The notes under the pieces are model-generated. The model saw nothing but the letters and a program-made list of their open reading frames with translations, was not told where the DNA came from and ran no database searches. A program made the translations under genes and the position numbers. From contig OU452225.1 of assembly GCA_911728455.2 (NCBI GenBank), positions 27,748,495 to 27,812,494 of the forward strand: DNA of 64,000 nt, read 5' to 3'. Origin of the DNA: Marthasterias glacialis. Taxonomy: Eukaryota > Echinodermata > Asteroidea > Forcipulatida > Asteriidae. Position 1 is the first letter of the stretch, and the number at the start of each line of letters is the position of its first letter. Below are positions 32,712 to 45,758 of the stretch, piece after piece.

Positions 32712-32789
32712 TTGGAGATCAATGCACAGGGCAAGATGCCTCACTGTTCTGTCAATAAGGAATTACATCTCCTCCATCATCACTCAGGG
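32712..32789 (+). CDS. Candidate exon with tandem (NAGNAG) acceptor
   Basis: ATCATCAGCAG offers two acceptors 3 nt apart (exon start 32709 or 32712), and GG/GTAAGTAAG is a near-consensus donor. Two frames are open across the 78 nt. With phase 0 it reads EINAQGKMPHCSVNKELHLL. With phase 2 it reads WRSMHRARCLTVLSIRNYIS and leaves GG at the end, which would join cassette A's first base to make Gly. The product is unrecognised. Support is the splice signals and open frames only. Confidence 0.38.
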
Positions 32790-32955
32790 GTAAGTAAGAA
32801 ACTTGTGACCATTATGCAGTTCTACTTGAAAAGTTTGACAAAGCAATGTATCTTGTTCTGCTTATTCCCACCTGGTAATTGTTACATTGAATAGTTGTTA
32901 TACAAGTATGAGGTGTAATAATTAGGAACCAGTCTTCACTACCTGGTAATGACCG

Positions 32956-33026
32956 GGTTGGTGGTTGGCTGCTGTTAAATGACCGAGCCCAAGGCCAGGT
33001 CCATGAACAGTGGCCAGCCACCAACC
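32956..33026. other. Imperfect 21-bp inverted repeat with 29-nt loop
   Basis: GGTTGGTGGTTGGCTGCTGTT (32956-32976) pairs with 33006-33026, with three mismatched positions. It could form a stem-loop in RNA. No transcript or tract of Us is evident. Confidence 0.55.
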
Positions 33027-33215
33027 AAGGTGGTAATCACGTGGTATGCGCGTGTACGCAACAGCAACATTCTCCTGCAAAAAATTTAAAAACAGAAATA
33101 CGCACAAAACAGTTGATTTGATAGTTCCCAGCACAACATGCACAGTGCATACAGAATTTACACAGCAATACACTTGTTTAGAGGCCGGTCTTTATTTCAT
33201 GTGTTAATAAACCCC

Positions 33216-33290
33216 CACGTGACCAGTCTTTGACCAATCAGAGTGCATAAACTCTCCAAGGTATTTATAAATGCCAGATAAAGCCCAAGC
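33216..33290 (+). promoter_or_regulatory. Promoter-like motif cluster
   Basis: CACGTG (33216-33221), CCAATCA (33234-33240) and TATTTATAAA (33262-33271) occur in the order and spacing of an RNA polymerase II promoter on the plus strand. The nearest plus-strand features are a 34-codon ORF at 33531 and the cassette A array from 34.9 kb. It is suggestive only. Confidence 0.3.
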
Positions 33291-33530
33291 TCAACATTGG
33301 TAAACTGACTGTAAATGCATTTATTCGTTGTTTCATTTGCGAAAAAATTGTAAAAATGCACTCATCATTTTTGTACGCATTCCTAGGGACACTCGCTGAG
33401 ACAATAGCTAATTTTAATCTCATTTCATTTATTAAAAAACGATAACACTTCAGGCAGAAATATTTCAAGTAACGTTTTCTGGCATTATCTTTGTACCATT
33501 TAAGGTACATGTAAATCTGTTTCATGTTTC

Positions 33531-33635
33531 ATGTACTTGTTCTTCAAGGTACTGGAAAGTATTGGTGGTTTAGTGTCTGCAGGAGTCTTCATTTATGAGA
33601 CTGGACAGCTACGGTTTCAATCCACTGCACTTTAA
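33531..33635 (+). CDS. Small ORF, possible terminal exon
   Basis: ATG to TAA, 34 codons, reading MYLFFKVLESIGGLVSAGVF then IYETGQLRFQSTAL. The peptide starts hydrophobic. I do not recognise it. It lies 250-300 bp downstream of the promoter-like cluster. An ORF of this length is expected by chance, so the call is weak. From about 33640 to 34200 nothing else is recognisable. Confidence 0.18.
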   Translation: MYLFFKVLESIGGLVSAGVFIYETGQLRFQSTAL

Positions 33636-34214
33636 GAAACAGCCTATGCCCTCCTACTAGAGAAACGATGATGCAAGCTTCATGAGAGATATACTGTGTA
33701 TCTGGAGCAACGCTACCTCAGATTCATCAAGTAAAAGAGTATGTCTAAAATCTGAATCTGTCATATAAAAGTATGGTTTTCTCATCACTTTGGCCTGATC
33801 TTACTCATTAATTGTTGGTGATATTTTGTTTCAGAAAGAGCAAGTTTAGCATGAGGTTTAGTGCATGCATCATTAATTCATATTGTGACTGCTATACGTA
33901 GTTAAAATCAACAACTATTTATTCCCAGACAGCTCACAATAAATAACAAAGAAACATTGAAGTGAATTTCTCGCACAGTTAAACCACTTCTTTTTATTTT
34001 AGCAAACTTTGCCAATTCTCACATTGGTCAACAAGCTTGCATTATTCAAACATTCAAAAATATGTAGGGCAAAACCTTTTACCACAAATTATGAATTAGA
34101 ACAAATTCCGGGCATCCTTGCCCACCAAATTTTAAGGCACACTTACCGCCTAAAAACTATTCGTACTAGGCATGTATGTTTTACCAGTTGTCATGCTTGT
34201 CACGCATGGGAGTG

Positions 34215-34350
34215 CCACAAACAAACAACTTGGCATGCTTACCACAAACAACTTGGCATGCTTGCCACGAACAACTTGGCATGCTAGCCACAAACAACTT
34301 GGCATGCTTGCCACAAACAAACAACTTAGCACGCTTGCCACCATTATGGG
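34215..34350. repeat. 23-bp minisatellite
   Basis: The unit CAAACAACTTGGCATGCTT plus RCCA recurs five to six times with exact 23-bp spacing at AACTTGG (34227, 34250, 34273 and on), decaying toward 34390. Because 23 is not a multiple of three, the open frames through it on both strands are of no significance. 34400-34690 is non-coding without recognisable features. Confidence 0.88.
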
Positions 34351-34928
34351 CCTGCCTTGCTTGCCCAGAAAACTTGGCACGGTTGCCAGAAAACATTGCT
34401 CATGTTTTTCACCAAAAAGCTTACCACCAATAAAGAATACAAATTGTGTACGTTTATCCCCCAAATAATTGTTATTATAATTAATCGTAAACTGATCAAT
34501 AACAGTTTAAAGCAGTAACTAAGGTACTTAAAACCACTGAGTGTTTCCACCGTTTGTACATACAGTTGGACAATTAGCCCCACCTGAATAAGTGGATGCT
34601 ATACCCAGTGTTTACAAAGTGTGGATTGAAAATTTATGTAAATCGTACTAGCTACTTAATTACTTATCCAAACTAAATTAGCTGAACCTGAGTACTTGTG
34701 GTGACGACGTGCAAGCTTCCAAAAGTGGCATTCAAATCTTTAAATAATAATATTTATTCATTAATCCTCTTTTAAAGCCAAGTAGGATTCTTAAAGTGCC
34801 TTACGCTATTACTGGGCTAATGTTAGCTCAAGAGTGGATCGAAGGTAATGACATTGAGTCTGTACTAAATGTATTTCATCTATATTAAATAATAATCATA
34901 ACTGATTACTGTGTGCTTGTTTTGACAG

Positions 34929-35059
34929 CCACCTTTCTGATAACGCCGATTGTTCAGAGTGCTGGGATCAGTCAGTCCAAGCAGAGGACTCCAATATCTG
35001 GTATTCCAGACAGCATCATCCTCAGATGACAGCATCTAAAACCAGGATTATGGATAAAG
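34929..35059 (+). CDS. Candidate exon cassette A, copy 1
   Basis: Acceptor TTGTTTTGACAG, donor AAAG/GTATGT. The first base completes a codon, then 43 open codons follow, then one base is left over. It reads HLSDNADCSECWDQSVQAED, then SNIWYSRQHHPQMTASKTR and IMDK. As the outermost left copy it is one of the two most diverged; here the alternative frame (TFLITPIVQ...) contains a TGA while the HLSDNADC frame stays open. That favours the HLSDNADC frame as the one once coding. No known domain is recognised. No minisatellite precedes this copy. Confidence 0.48.
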
Positions 35060-35983
35060 GTATGTAGGCACTAAAGCCTCGACTTGTAAACAAGTCACAA
35101 AAATCTTTGTGGCGGCACAGTTTTTGCTTGTGGATATAGACTCTGCATCACTCCAAACACAGGAGAAAGTCTTTGTAATGGCACAGTTTTTTCTTGTTGA
35201 TATAGACTCTGCATCACTCCAAACACAGGAGAAAATCTTTGTGACGGCACAGTTTTTTCTTGTGGATATAGACTGTGCATCACTCCAAACACAGGAGAAA
35301 GTCTTTGTGACGGCACATTTTTTTCTTGTTGATATAGACTCTGCATCACTCCAAACACAGGAGAAAGTCTTTGTAATGGCACAGTTTTTTCTTGTGGATA
35401 TAGACTCTGCATCACTCCAAACACAGGAGAAAGTCTTTGTGATGGCACAGTTTTTTCTTGTGGATATAGACTCTGCATCACTCCAAACACAGGAGAAAAT
35501 CTGTGTGACGGCACAGTTTTTCTTGTGGATATAGACTGTGCATCACTCCAAACACAGGAGAAAGTCTTTGTGACGGCACAGTTTTTTTTGTGTTTATAGA
35601 CTCTGCATCAATTCAAATACAAGAGAACGTTTTTTTGACAGCATTGTTTTGTTGTTGATAGAGACACTACGTCTCTCCAAACTTAGGAGAACTTTTTTTG
35701 TAATGGCACAGTTTTTTCTTGTATGTGATTCAAAATACTTGAAGGCTATACTTGTGCTGACGACATGCAAGCTTCCAAAAGTGGCATTCAAATCTTTGAA
35801 TGATAAAATTTATTCATTTTTTCCCTTTTAAAGCCAACTAGGCTTCTCAAAGTGCTTACATATTTACTGAGCTATTGTTAGCTCAAGAGTGGACTGAAGG
35901 TAATGACATTGAGTTTTCACGAAATGTTTGTTATCTATATTAAATACTAATCATAACTGATTACTGTTTGCTTGTTTTGACAG

Positions 35984-36114
35984 CCACCTTTCTGTTAACG
36001 CCGATTGTTCAGAGTGCCGGGATCAGTCAGTCCAAGCAGAGGACTCCAATATCTGGTATTCCAGACAGCATTATCCTCAGACGACAGCATCTCAAACCAG
36101 GAATGTGGAGGAAG
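35984..36114 (+). CDS. Candidate exon cassette A, copy 2
   Basis: Same signals and phases as copy 1. It differs by Asp to Val at residue 4 (HLSVNADCSEC) and has CRDQ in place of CWDQ, as do the other inner copies. It ends TRNVEE. Confidence 0.45.
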
Positions 36115-37047
36115 GTATGTAGACACCAAAGGCTTCAACTTGTAAACAAGTCACAAAGATCTTTGTGACGGGACAGTTTTTTCTTGTGGATATAGACTCT
36201 GCATCAGTCCAAACACAGGAGAAAGTCTTTGAGACGGCACAGTTTTTTTTGTTGATTTAGACTCTGCATCACTCCAAACACAGGAGAAAGTCTTTGTAAT
36301 GGCACAGTTTTTTCTTGTGGATATAGACTCTGCATCACTCCAAACACAGGAGAAAGTCTTTGTGACGGCACAGTTTTTTCTTGTGTTTATAGACTCTGCA
36401 TCAATTCAAATACGAGAGAAAGTTTTTGCGACGGCACAGTTTTGTTGTTGTTGATAGAGACACTGCCTCTCTCCAAACATAGGAGAATTTTTTTTTGTAA
36501 TGGCACAGGTTTTTCTTGTGTTTATAGGCTCTGCATCAATTCAAATACAAGAAAAAGTTTTTGCGACGGCACAGTTTTTTCTTGTGGATATAGACTCTAC
36601 ATCACTCCAAACACAGGAGAAAGTCTTTGTGACGGCACAGTTTTTTCTTGTGTTTATAGACTCTGCATCAATTCAAATTCAGGAGAAAGTTTTTGCGACG
36701 GCACAGTTTTGTTGTTGTTGATAGAGACACTGCATCTCTCCAAACATAGGATAATTTTTTTTTGTGATGGCACAGGTTTTTCTTGTATGTGATTCAAAAT
36801 ACTTGAAGGCTATACTTGTAATGACGACATGCAAACTTCCAAAAGTGGCATTCAAATCTTTGAATGATAATATTTATTCATTTTTTCCCTTTTAAAGCCA
36901 ACTAAGCTTCTCAAAGTGCTTACACTTTTACTGAGCTAATGTTAGCTCAAGAGTGGACTGAAGGTAATGACATTGAGTTTTCACGAAATGTTTGTTATCT
37001 ATATTAAATACTAATCATAATTGATTACTGTTTGCTTGTTTTGACAG

Positions 37048-37178
37048 CCACCTTTCTGTTAAGGCCAATTGTTCAGAGTGCCGGGATCAGTCAGTCCAAG
37101 CAAAGGACTCCAAAATCTTGTATTCCAGACAGCATTATCCTCAGACGACAGCATCTCAAACCAGTAATGTGGAGAAAG
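37048..37178 (+). CDS. Candidate exon cassette A, copy 3
   Basis: The most changed inner copy: HLSVKANCSEC, QAKDSKILYSRQ and TSNVEK. All changes keep the frame open, and the two Cys of the DCSEC/NCSEC pair remain. Confidence 0.45.
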
Positions 37179-38761
37179 GTATGTAGACACCAAAGGCCTC
37201 AACTTGTAAACAAGTCACAAAAATCTTTGTGTCGGGACAGTTTTTTCTTGTGAATATAGACTCTGCATCACTCCAAACACAGGAGAAAGTCTTTGTGACG
37301 GCACAGTTTTTTCTTGTGTTTATAAACTCTGCATCAATTCAAATACAAGAGAAAAGTTTTGCGACGGCACAGTTTTTTCTTGTGGGTATAGACTCTGCAT
37401 CACTCCAAACACAGGAGAAAGTCTTTGTGACGGGACAGTTTTTTCTTGTGTTTTTAAACTCTGCATCAATTCAAATACAAGAGAAAGTTTTTATGACGGC
37501 ACAGTTTTTTCTTGTGTATATAGACTCTGCATCACTCCAAACACAGGAGAAAGTCTTTGTGACGGCACTGTTTTTTCTTGTGTTTATAAACTCTGCATCA
37601 ATTCAAATACAAAAGAAAGTTTTTGCAACGGCACAGTTTTTTCTTGTGGATATAGACTCTGCATCACTCCAAACACAGGAGAAAGTCTTTGTGACGGCAC
37701 AGTTTTTTCTTGTGTTTATAGACTCTGCATCAATTCAAATACAAGAGAAAGTTTTTTTTGACAGCACAGTTTTGTTGTTGATCGAGACACTACATCTCTC
37801 CAAACATAGGAGAAATTTTTTAGTAATGGCACAGTTTTTTCTTGTGGATATAGACTGTGCATCACTCCAAACACAGGAGAAAGTCTTTGTGATGGCACAG
37901 TTTTTTGTTGTGTTTATAGACTCTGCATCACTCAAACACAGGTGAAAATCTTGGTGACAGGGCAGTTTTTTCTTGTGGATATAGACTGTGCATCACTCCA
38001 AAAACAGGAGAAAGTCTTTGTGATGGCACAGTTTTTTCTTGTGTTTATAGACTCTGCATCACTCAAACACAGGTGAAAATCTTGGTGACAGGGCAGTTTT
38101 TTCTTGTGGATATAGACTGTGCATCACTCCAAAAACAGGAGAAAGTCTTTGTGATGGCACAGTTTTTTCTTGTGTTTATAGACTCTGCATCACTCCAAAC
38201 ACAGGAAAAATCTTGGTGACAGGGCAGTTTTTTCTTGTGGATATAGACTCTGCATCACTCCAAACACAGGAGAAAGTCTTTGTGATGGCACAGTTGTTTC
38301 TTGTGTTTATAGACTCTGCATCAATTCAAGTACAGGACAAAGTCTTTGTGACGGCACAGTTTTTTTGTGTTTATAGACTCTGCATCAATTTAAATACAAA
38401 AGAAAGTTTTTTTTTACAGCACAGTTTTGTTGTTGATAGAGACACTACATCTCTCCAAACATAAGATAATTTTTTTTGTAATGGCACAGTTTTTTCTTGT
38501 ATGTGATTCAAAATACTTGAAGGCTATACTTGTGCTGACGACATGCAAGCTTCCAAAAGTGGCATTCAAATCTTTGAATGATAATATTAATTCATTTTTT
38601 CCCTTTTAAAGCCAACTAGGCTTCTCAAAGTGCTTACACTTTTACTGAGCTAATGTTAGCTCAAGAGTGGACTGAAGGTAATGACATTGAGTATTCACGA
38701 AATTGTTGTTATCTATATTAAATACTAATCATAATTGATTACTGTTTGCTTGTTTTGACAG

Positions 38762-38892
38762 CCACCTTTCTGATAACGCCGATTGTTCAGAGTGCCGGGA
38801 TCAGTCAGTCCAAGCAGAGGACTCCAATATCTGGTATTCCAGACAGCATTATCCTCAGACGTCAGCATCTCAAACCAGGAATGTGGAGGAAG
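38762..38892 (+). CDS. Candidate exon cassette A, copy 4
   Basis: Close to the array consensus (HLSDNADCSECRDQS, NIWYSRQHYPQT) with Ser for Thr after QT (ACG TCA). Followed by an 0.8-kb minisatellite block. Confidence 0.45.
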
Positions 38893-40018
38893 GTATGTAG
38901 ACACCAAAGGCCTCAACTTGTAAACAAGTCACAAAGATCTTTGTGACGGGACAGTTTTTTCTTGTGGATATAGACTCTGCATCACTCCAAACACAGGAGA
39001 AAGTCTTTGAGACGGCACAGTTTTTTGTTGTTGATATAGACTCTGCATCACTCCAAACACAGGAGAAAGTCTTTGTAATGGCACACTTTTTTCTTGTGGA
39101 TATAGACTGTGCATCACTCCAAACACAGGAGAAAGTCTTTGTGACGGCACAGTTTTTTCTTGTGTTTATAGACTCTGCATCAATTCAAATACAGGAGAAA
39201 GTTTTTGTGACGGCACAGTTTTCTTGTTGTTGATAGAGACACTGCATCTCTCCAAACATAGGAGAAATTTTTTTGTAATGGCACAGTTTTTTCTTGTGGA
39301 TATAGACTCTGTATCACTCCAACACAGGAGAAAATCTTTGTGACAGGGCAGTTTTTTCTTGTGGATATAGACTCTGCATCACCCCAAACACAGGAGAAAG
39401 TCTTTGTGATGGCACAGTTTTTTCTTGTGTTTATAGACTCTGCATCACTCCAAACACAGGAGAAAGTCTTTGTGACAGGGCAGTTTTTTCTTGTGGATAT
39501 AGACTCTGCATCACTCCAAACACAGGAGAAAGTCTTTGTGATGGCACAGTTGTTTCTTGTGTTTATAGACTCTGCATCAATTCAAATACAAGAGAAAGTC
39601 TTTGTGACGGCACAGTTTTTTTTGTGTTTATAGACTCTGCATCAATTCAAATACAAGAGAAAGTTTTTTTTGACAGCACAGTTTTGTTGTTGATAGAGAC
39701 ACTACATCTCTCCAAACATAGGAGAATTTTTTTTGTAATGGCACAGTTTTTTCTTGTATGTCATTCAAAATACTTGAAGGCTATACTTGTGCTGACAACA
39801 TGCAAGCTTCCAAAAGTGGCATTCAAATCTTTGAATGATAATTTTTATTCATTTTTTCCCTTTTAAAGCCAACTAGGCTTCTCAAAGTGCTTACACTTTT
39901 ACTGAGCTAATGTTAGCTCAAGAGTGGACTGAAGGTAATGACATTGAGTTTTCACGAAATGTTTGTTATTTATATTAAATACTTATCATAACTGATTACT
40001 GTTTGCTTGTTTTGACAG

Positions 40019-40149
40019 CCACCTTTCTGATAACGCCGATTGTTCAGAGTGCCGGGATCAGTCAGTCCAAGCAGAGGACTCCAATATCCGGTATTCCAGA
40101 CAGCATTATCCTCAGACAACAGCATCTCAAACCAGGAATGTGGAGGAAG
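40019..40149 (+). CDS. Candidate exon cassette A, copy 5
   Basis: Consensus-like, with TGG to CGG turning NIWYS into NIRYS. This change is shared by copies 7, 9, 11, 13 and 14, marking one amplified lineage. The donor is followed by GTATGTACAC rather than GTATGTAGAC. Confidence 0.45.
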
Positions 40150-40943
40150 GTATGTACACACCAAAGGCCTCAACTTGTAAACAAGTCACAAAAATCTTTG
40201 TGACAGGACAGTTTTTTCTTGTGGATATAGACTCTGCATCACTCCAAACACAGGAGAAAGTCTTTGTGACGGCACAGTTTTTCCTTGTGAATATAGACTC
40301 TGCATCAATCCAAACACAGGAGAAAGTCTTTGTGACGGCACAGTTTTTTCTTGTGGCATAGACTCTGCATCACTCCAAACACAGGAGAAAGTCTTTGTGA
40401 CAGCACAGTTTTTTCTTGTGGATATAGACTCTGCATCACTTCAAACACAGAAGAAAGTCTTTGTGACGGCACAGTTTTCTCTTGTGGATATAGACTCTGC
40501 ATCACTCCAAACACAGGAGAAAGTCTTTGTGACGGCACAGTTTTTCTTGTGTTTATAGACTCTACATCAATTCAAATACAAGAGAAAGTTTTTTTGACAG
40601 CACAGTTTTGTTGTTGATAGAGACACTACATCTCTCCAAACATAGGAGAATTTTTTTTTGTAATGGCACAGGTTTTTCTTGTATGTGATTCAAAATACTT
40701 CAAGGCTATACTTGTGCTGACGACATGCAAGCTTCCAAAAGTGGCATTCAAATCTTTGAATGATAATATTAATTCATTTTTTCCCTTTTAAAGCCAACTA
40801 GGCTTCTCAAAGTGCTTACACTTTTACTGAGCTAATGTTAGCTCAAGAGTGGACTGAAGGTAATGACATTGAGTTTTCACGAAATGTTTGTTATCTATAT
40901 TAAATACTAACCATAATTGATTACTGTTTGCTTGTTTTGACAG

Positions 40944-41074
40944 CCACCTTTTTGATAACGCCGATTGTTCAGAGTGCCGGGATCAGTCAGTCCAAGCAGA
41001 GGACTCCAATATCTTGTATTTCAGACAGCATTATCCTCAGACAACAGCATCTCAAACCAGGAATGTGGAGGAAG
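40944..41074 (+). CDS. Candidate exon cassette A, copy 6
   Basis: The lineage with HLFDN (TTTTTGAT) and NILYFRQ. The upstream branch-site candidate is a perfect TACTAAC, about 33 nt before the acceptor AG. Confidence 0.45.
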
Positions 41075-43115
41075 GTATGTAGACACCAAAGGCCTCAACT
41101 TGTAAACAAGTCACAAAAATCTTTGTGACGGGACAGTTTTTTCTTGTGGATATAGACTCTGCATCACTCCAAACACAGGAGAAAGTCTTTGTGACGGCAC
41201 AGTTTTTTTCTTGTTGATATAGACTCTGCATCACTCCAAACACAGGAGAAAGTCTTTGTGACGGCACAGTTTTTTCTTGTGGATATAGACTCTGCATCAC
41301 TCCAAACACAGGAGAAAGTCTTTGTGACAGCACAATTTTTTCTTGTGGATATAGACTCTGCATCACTTCAAACACAGGAGAAAGTTTTTGTGACGGCACA
41401 GTTTTTTCTTGTGGATATAGACTCTGCATCACTCCAAACACAGGAGAAAGTCTTTGTGACGGCACATTTTTTTCTTGTTGATATAGACTCTGCATCACTC
41501 CAAACACAGGAGAAAGTCTTTGTAATGGCACAGTTTTTTCTTGTGGATATAGACTCTGTATCACTCCAAACACAGGAGAAAATCTGTGTGACGGCACAGT
41601 TTTTCTTGTGGATATAGACTCTGCATCACTCCAAACACTGGAGAAAGTCTTTGTGACGGCACAGTTTTTTTTGTGTTTATAGACTCTGCATCAATTCAAA
41701 TACAAGAGAACGTTTTTATGACAGCACAGTTTTGTTGTTGATAGAGACACTACGTCTCTCCAAACATAGGAGAATTTTTTTTGTAATGGCACAGTTTTTT
41801 CTTGTGGATATAGACTCTGCATCACTCCAAACACAGGAGAAAGTCTTTGTGACGGCACAGTTTTTTGTGTTTATAGACTCTACATCAATTCAAATACAAG
41901 AGAAAGTTTTTGCGACGGCACAGTTCTTTCTTGTGGATATAGACTCCGCATCACTCCAAACACAGGAGAAAGTCTTTGTGACGACACAGTTTTTTTTGTG
42001 TTTATAGACTGCATCAATTCAAATACAAGAGAAAGTTTTTTTTGACAGCACAGTTTTGTTGTTGATAGAGACACTACATCTCTCCAAACATAGGAGAAAT
42101 TTTTTTGTAATGGCACAGTTTTTTCTTGTGGATATAGACTGTGCATCACTCCAAACACAGGAGAAAGTCTTTGTGACGGGACAGTTTTTTCTTGTGTTTA
42201 TAGACTCTGCATCAATTCAAATACAAGAGAAAGTTTTTGCGACGGCACAGTTTTGTTGTTGTGGATATAGACTCTGCATCACTCCAAACACAGGAGAAAG
42301 TCTTTGTAACGGCACAGTTTTCTCTTGTGGATATAGACTGTGCATCACTCCAAACACAGGAGAAAGTCTTTGTGACGGGACAGTTTTTTCTTGTGTTTAT
42401 AGACTCTGCATCAATTCAAATACAAGAGAAAGTTTTTGCGACGGCACAGTTTTGTTGTTGTGGATATAGACTCTGCATCACTCCAAACACAGGAGAAAGT
42501 CTTTGTAACGGCACAGTTTTCTCTTGTGGATATAGACTCTGCATCACTCCAAACACAGGAGAAAGTCTTTGTGACGGCACAGTTTTTTGTGTTTATAGAC
42601 TCTACATCAATTCAAATACAAGAGAAAGTTTTTGCGACGGCACATTTTTTTCTTGTGGATATAGACTTCGCATCACTCCAAACACAGGAGAAAGTCTTTG
42701 TGACGGCACAGTTTTTTCTTGTGTTTATAGACTCTGCATCAATTCAAATACAAGAGAAAGTTTTTTTTGACAGCACAGTTTTGTTGTTGATAGAGACACT
42801 ACATCTCTCCAAACATAAAAGAATTTTTTTTGTAATGGCACAGTTTTTTCTTGTATGTGATTCAAAATACTAAAAGGCTATACTTGTGCTGACGACAAGC
42901 AAGCTTCCAAAAGTGGCATTCAAATCTTTGAATGATAATATTTATTCATTTTTTCCCTTTTAAAGCCAACTAGGCTTCTCAAAGTGCTTACACTTTTACT
43001 GAGCTAATGTTAGCTCAAGAGTGGACTGAAGGTAATGACATTGAGTATTCACGAAATGTTTGTTATCTATATTAAATACTAATCATAATTGATTACTGTT
43101 TGCTTGTTTTGACAG

Positions 43116-43246
43116 CCACCTTTCTGATAACGCCGATTGTTCAGAGTGCCGGGATCAGTCAGTCCAAGCAGAGGACTCCAATATCCGGTATTCCAGACAG
43201 CATTATCCTCAGACAACAGCATCTCAAACCAGGAATGTGGAGGAAG
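43116..43246 (+). CDS. Candidate exon cassette A, copy 7
   Basis: HLSDN / NIRYS lineage. Preceded by the longest minisatellite block of the array (about 41.1-42.85 kb). Confidence 0.45.
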
Positions 43247-44372
43247 GTATGTACACACCAAAGGCCTCAACTTGTAAACAAGTCACAAAAATCTTTGTGA
43301 CAGGACAGTTTTTTCTTGTGGATATAGACTCTGCATCACTCCAAACACAGGAGAAAGTCTTTGAGACGGCACAGTTTTTTGTTGTTGATATAGTCTCTGC
43401 ATCACTCCAAACACAGGAGAAAGTCTTTGTAATGGCACAGTTTTTTCTTGTGGATATAGACTGTGCATCACTCCAAACACAGGAGAAAGTCTTTGTGACG
43501 GCACAGTTTTTTCTTGTGTTTATAGACTCTGCATCAATTCAAATACAGGAGAAAGTTTTTGTGACGGCACAGTTTTCTTGTTGTTGATAGAGACACTGCA
43601 TCTCTCCAAACATAGGAGAAATTTTTTTGTAATGGCACAGTTTTTTCTTGTGGATATAGACTCTGCATCACTCCAACACAGGAGAAAATCTTTGTGACAG
43701 GGCAGTTTTTTCTTGTGGATATAGACTCTGCATCACTCCAAACACAGGAGAAAGTCTTTGTGATGGCACAGTTTTTTCTTGTGTTTATAGACTCTGCATC
43801 ACTCCAAACACAGGAGAAAATCTTGTGACAGGGCAGTTTTTTCTTGTGGATATAGACTCTGCATCACTCCAAACACAGGAGAAAGTCTTTGTGATGGCAC
43901 AGTTGTTTCTTGTGTTTATAGACTCTGCATCAATTCAAATACAAGAGAAAGTCTTTGTGACGGCACAGTTTTTTTTGTGTTTATAGATTCTGCATCAATT
44001 CAAATACAAGAGAAAGTTTTTTTTGACAGCACAGTTTTGTTGTTGATAGAGACACTACATCTCTCCAAACATGAGAGAATTTTTTTTTGTAATGGCACAG
44101 TTTTTTCTTGTATGTCATTCAAAATACTTGAAGGCTATACTTGTGCTGACAACATGCAAGCTTCCAAAAGTGGCATTCAAATCTTTGAATGATAATTTTT
44201 ATTCATTTTTTCCCTTTTAAAGCCAACTAGGCTTCTCAAAGTGCTTACACTTTTACTGAGCTAATGTTAGCTCAAGAGTGGACTGAAGGTAATGACATTG
44301 AGTTTTCATGAAATGTTTGTTATTTATATTAAATACTTCTCATAACTGATTACTGTTTGCTTGTTTTGACAG

Positions 44373-44503
44373 CCACCTTTCTGATAAAGCCGATTGTTCA
44401 GAGTGCCGGGATCAGTCAGTCCAAGCAGAGGACTCCAATATCCGGTTTTCCAGACAGCATTATCCTCAGACAACAGCATCTCAAACCAGGAATGTGGAGG
44501 AAG
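44373..44503 (+). CDS. Candidate exon cassette A, copy 8
   Basis: Carries HLSDKADC (AAC to AAA) and NIRFS. Copy 12, 4951 bp downstream, has the same changes. Confidence 0.45.
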
Positions 44504-45627
44504 GTATGTACACACCAAAAGCCTCAACTTGTAAACAAGTCACAAAAATCTTGGTGACAGGACAGTTTTTTCTTGTGGATATAGACTCTGCATCACTCCA
44601 AACACATGAGAAAGTCTTTGAGACGGCACAGTTTTTTTTGTTGATATAGACTCTGCATCACTCCAAACACAGGAGAAAGTCTTTGTAATGGCACAGTTTT
44701 TTCTTGTGGATATAGACTGTGCATCACTCCAAACACAGGAGAAAGTCTTTGTGACGGCACAGTTTTTTCTTGTGTTTATAGACTCTGCATCAATTCAAAT
44801 ACAGGAGAAAGTCTTTGTGACGGCACAGTTTTCTTGTTGTTGATAGAGACACTGCATCTCTCCAAACATAGGAGAAATTTTTTTGTGACGGCACAGTTTT
44901 TTCTTGTGGATATAGACTCTGCATCACTCCAACACAGGAGAAAATCTTTGTGACAGGGCAGTTTTTTCTTGTGGATATAGACTCTGCATCACTCCAAACA
45001 CAGGAGAAAGTCTTTGTGATGGCACAGTTTTTTCTTGTGTTTATAGACTCTGCATCACTCCAAACACAGGAGAAAATCTTGTGACAGGGCATTTTTTTCT
45101 TGTGGATATAGACTCTGCATCACTCCAAACACAGGAGAAAGTCTTTGTGATGGCACAGTTGTTTCTTGTGTTTATAAACTCTGCATCAATTCAAAACCAA
45201 GAGAGAGTCTTTGTGACGGCACAGTTTTTTTTGTGTTTATAGACTCTGCATCAATTCAAATACAACAGAAAGTTTTTTTTGACAGCACAGTTTTGTTGTT
45301 GATAGAGACACTACATCTCTCCAAACATGAGAGAATTTTTTTTGTAATGGCACAGTTTTTTCTTGTATGTCATTCAAAATACTTGAAGGCTATACTTGTG
45401 CTGACAACATGCAAGCTTCCAAAAGTGGCATTCAAATCTTTGAATGATATTTTTTATTCATTTTTTCCCTTTTAAAGCCAACTAGGCTTCTCAAAGTGCT
45501 TACACTTTTACTGAGCTAATGTTAGCTCAAGAGTGGACTGAAGGTAATGACATTGAGTTTTCACGAAATGTTTGTTATTTATATTAAATACTTATCATAA
45601 CTGATTACTGTTTGCTTGTTTTGACAG

Positions 45628-45758
45628 TCACCTTTCTGATAACGCCGATTGTTCAGAGTGCCGGGATCAGTCAGTCCAAGCAGAGGACTCCAATATCCGG
45701 TATTCCAGACAGCATTATCCTCAGACAACAGCATCTCAAACCAGGAATGTGGAGGAAG
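45628..45758 (+). CDS. Candidate exon cassette A, copy 9
   Basis: The first exon base is T instead of C (GACAG/TCACC), which alters only the codon shared with the upstream exon. NIRYS lineage. Confidence 0.45.

Noticed and set aside
37229-37945. 238-codon ORF and many 100-180-codon ORFs in the 35-57 kb region
   Set aside because: They are made of the 66-bp (22-codon) unit, which is open in several frames on both strands; the starts fall inside repeats and the frames change whenever a unit has an indel.
38610-38675. A second exon-like segment in each unit (CTTTTAAAG / CCAACTAGGC ... CTGAAG / GTAATG), 66 bp
   Set aside because: It has a T-rich acceptor and a GTAATG donor, but all three frames contain stops, so it cannot be a coding partner of cassette A.
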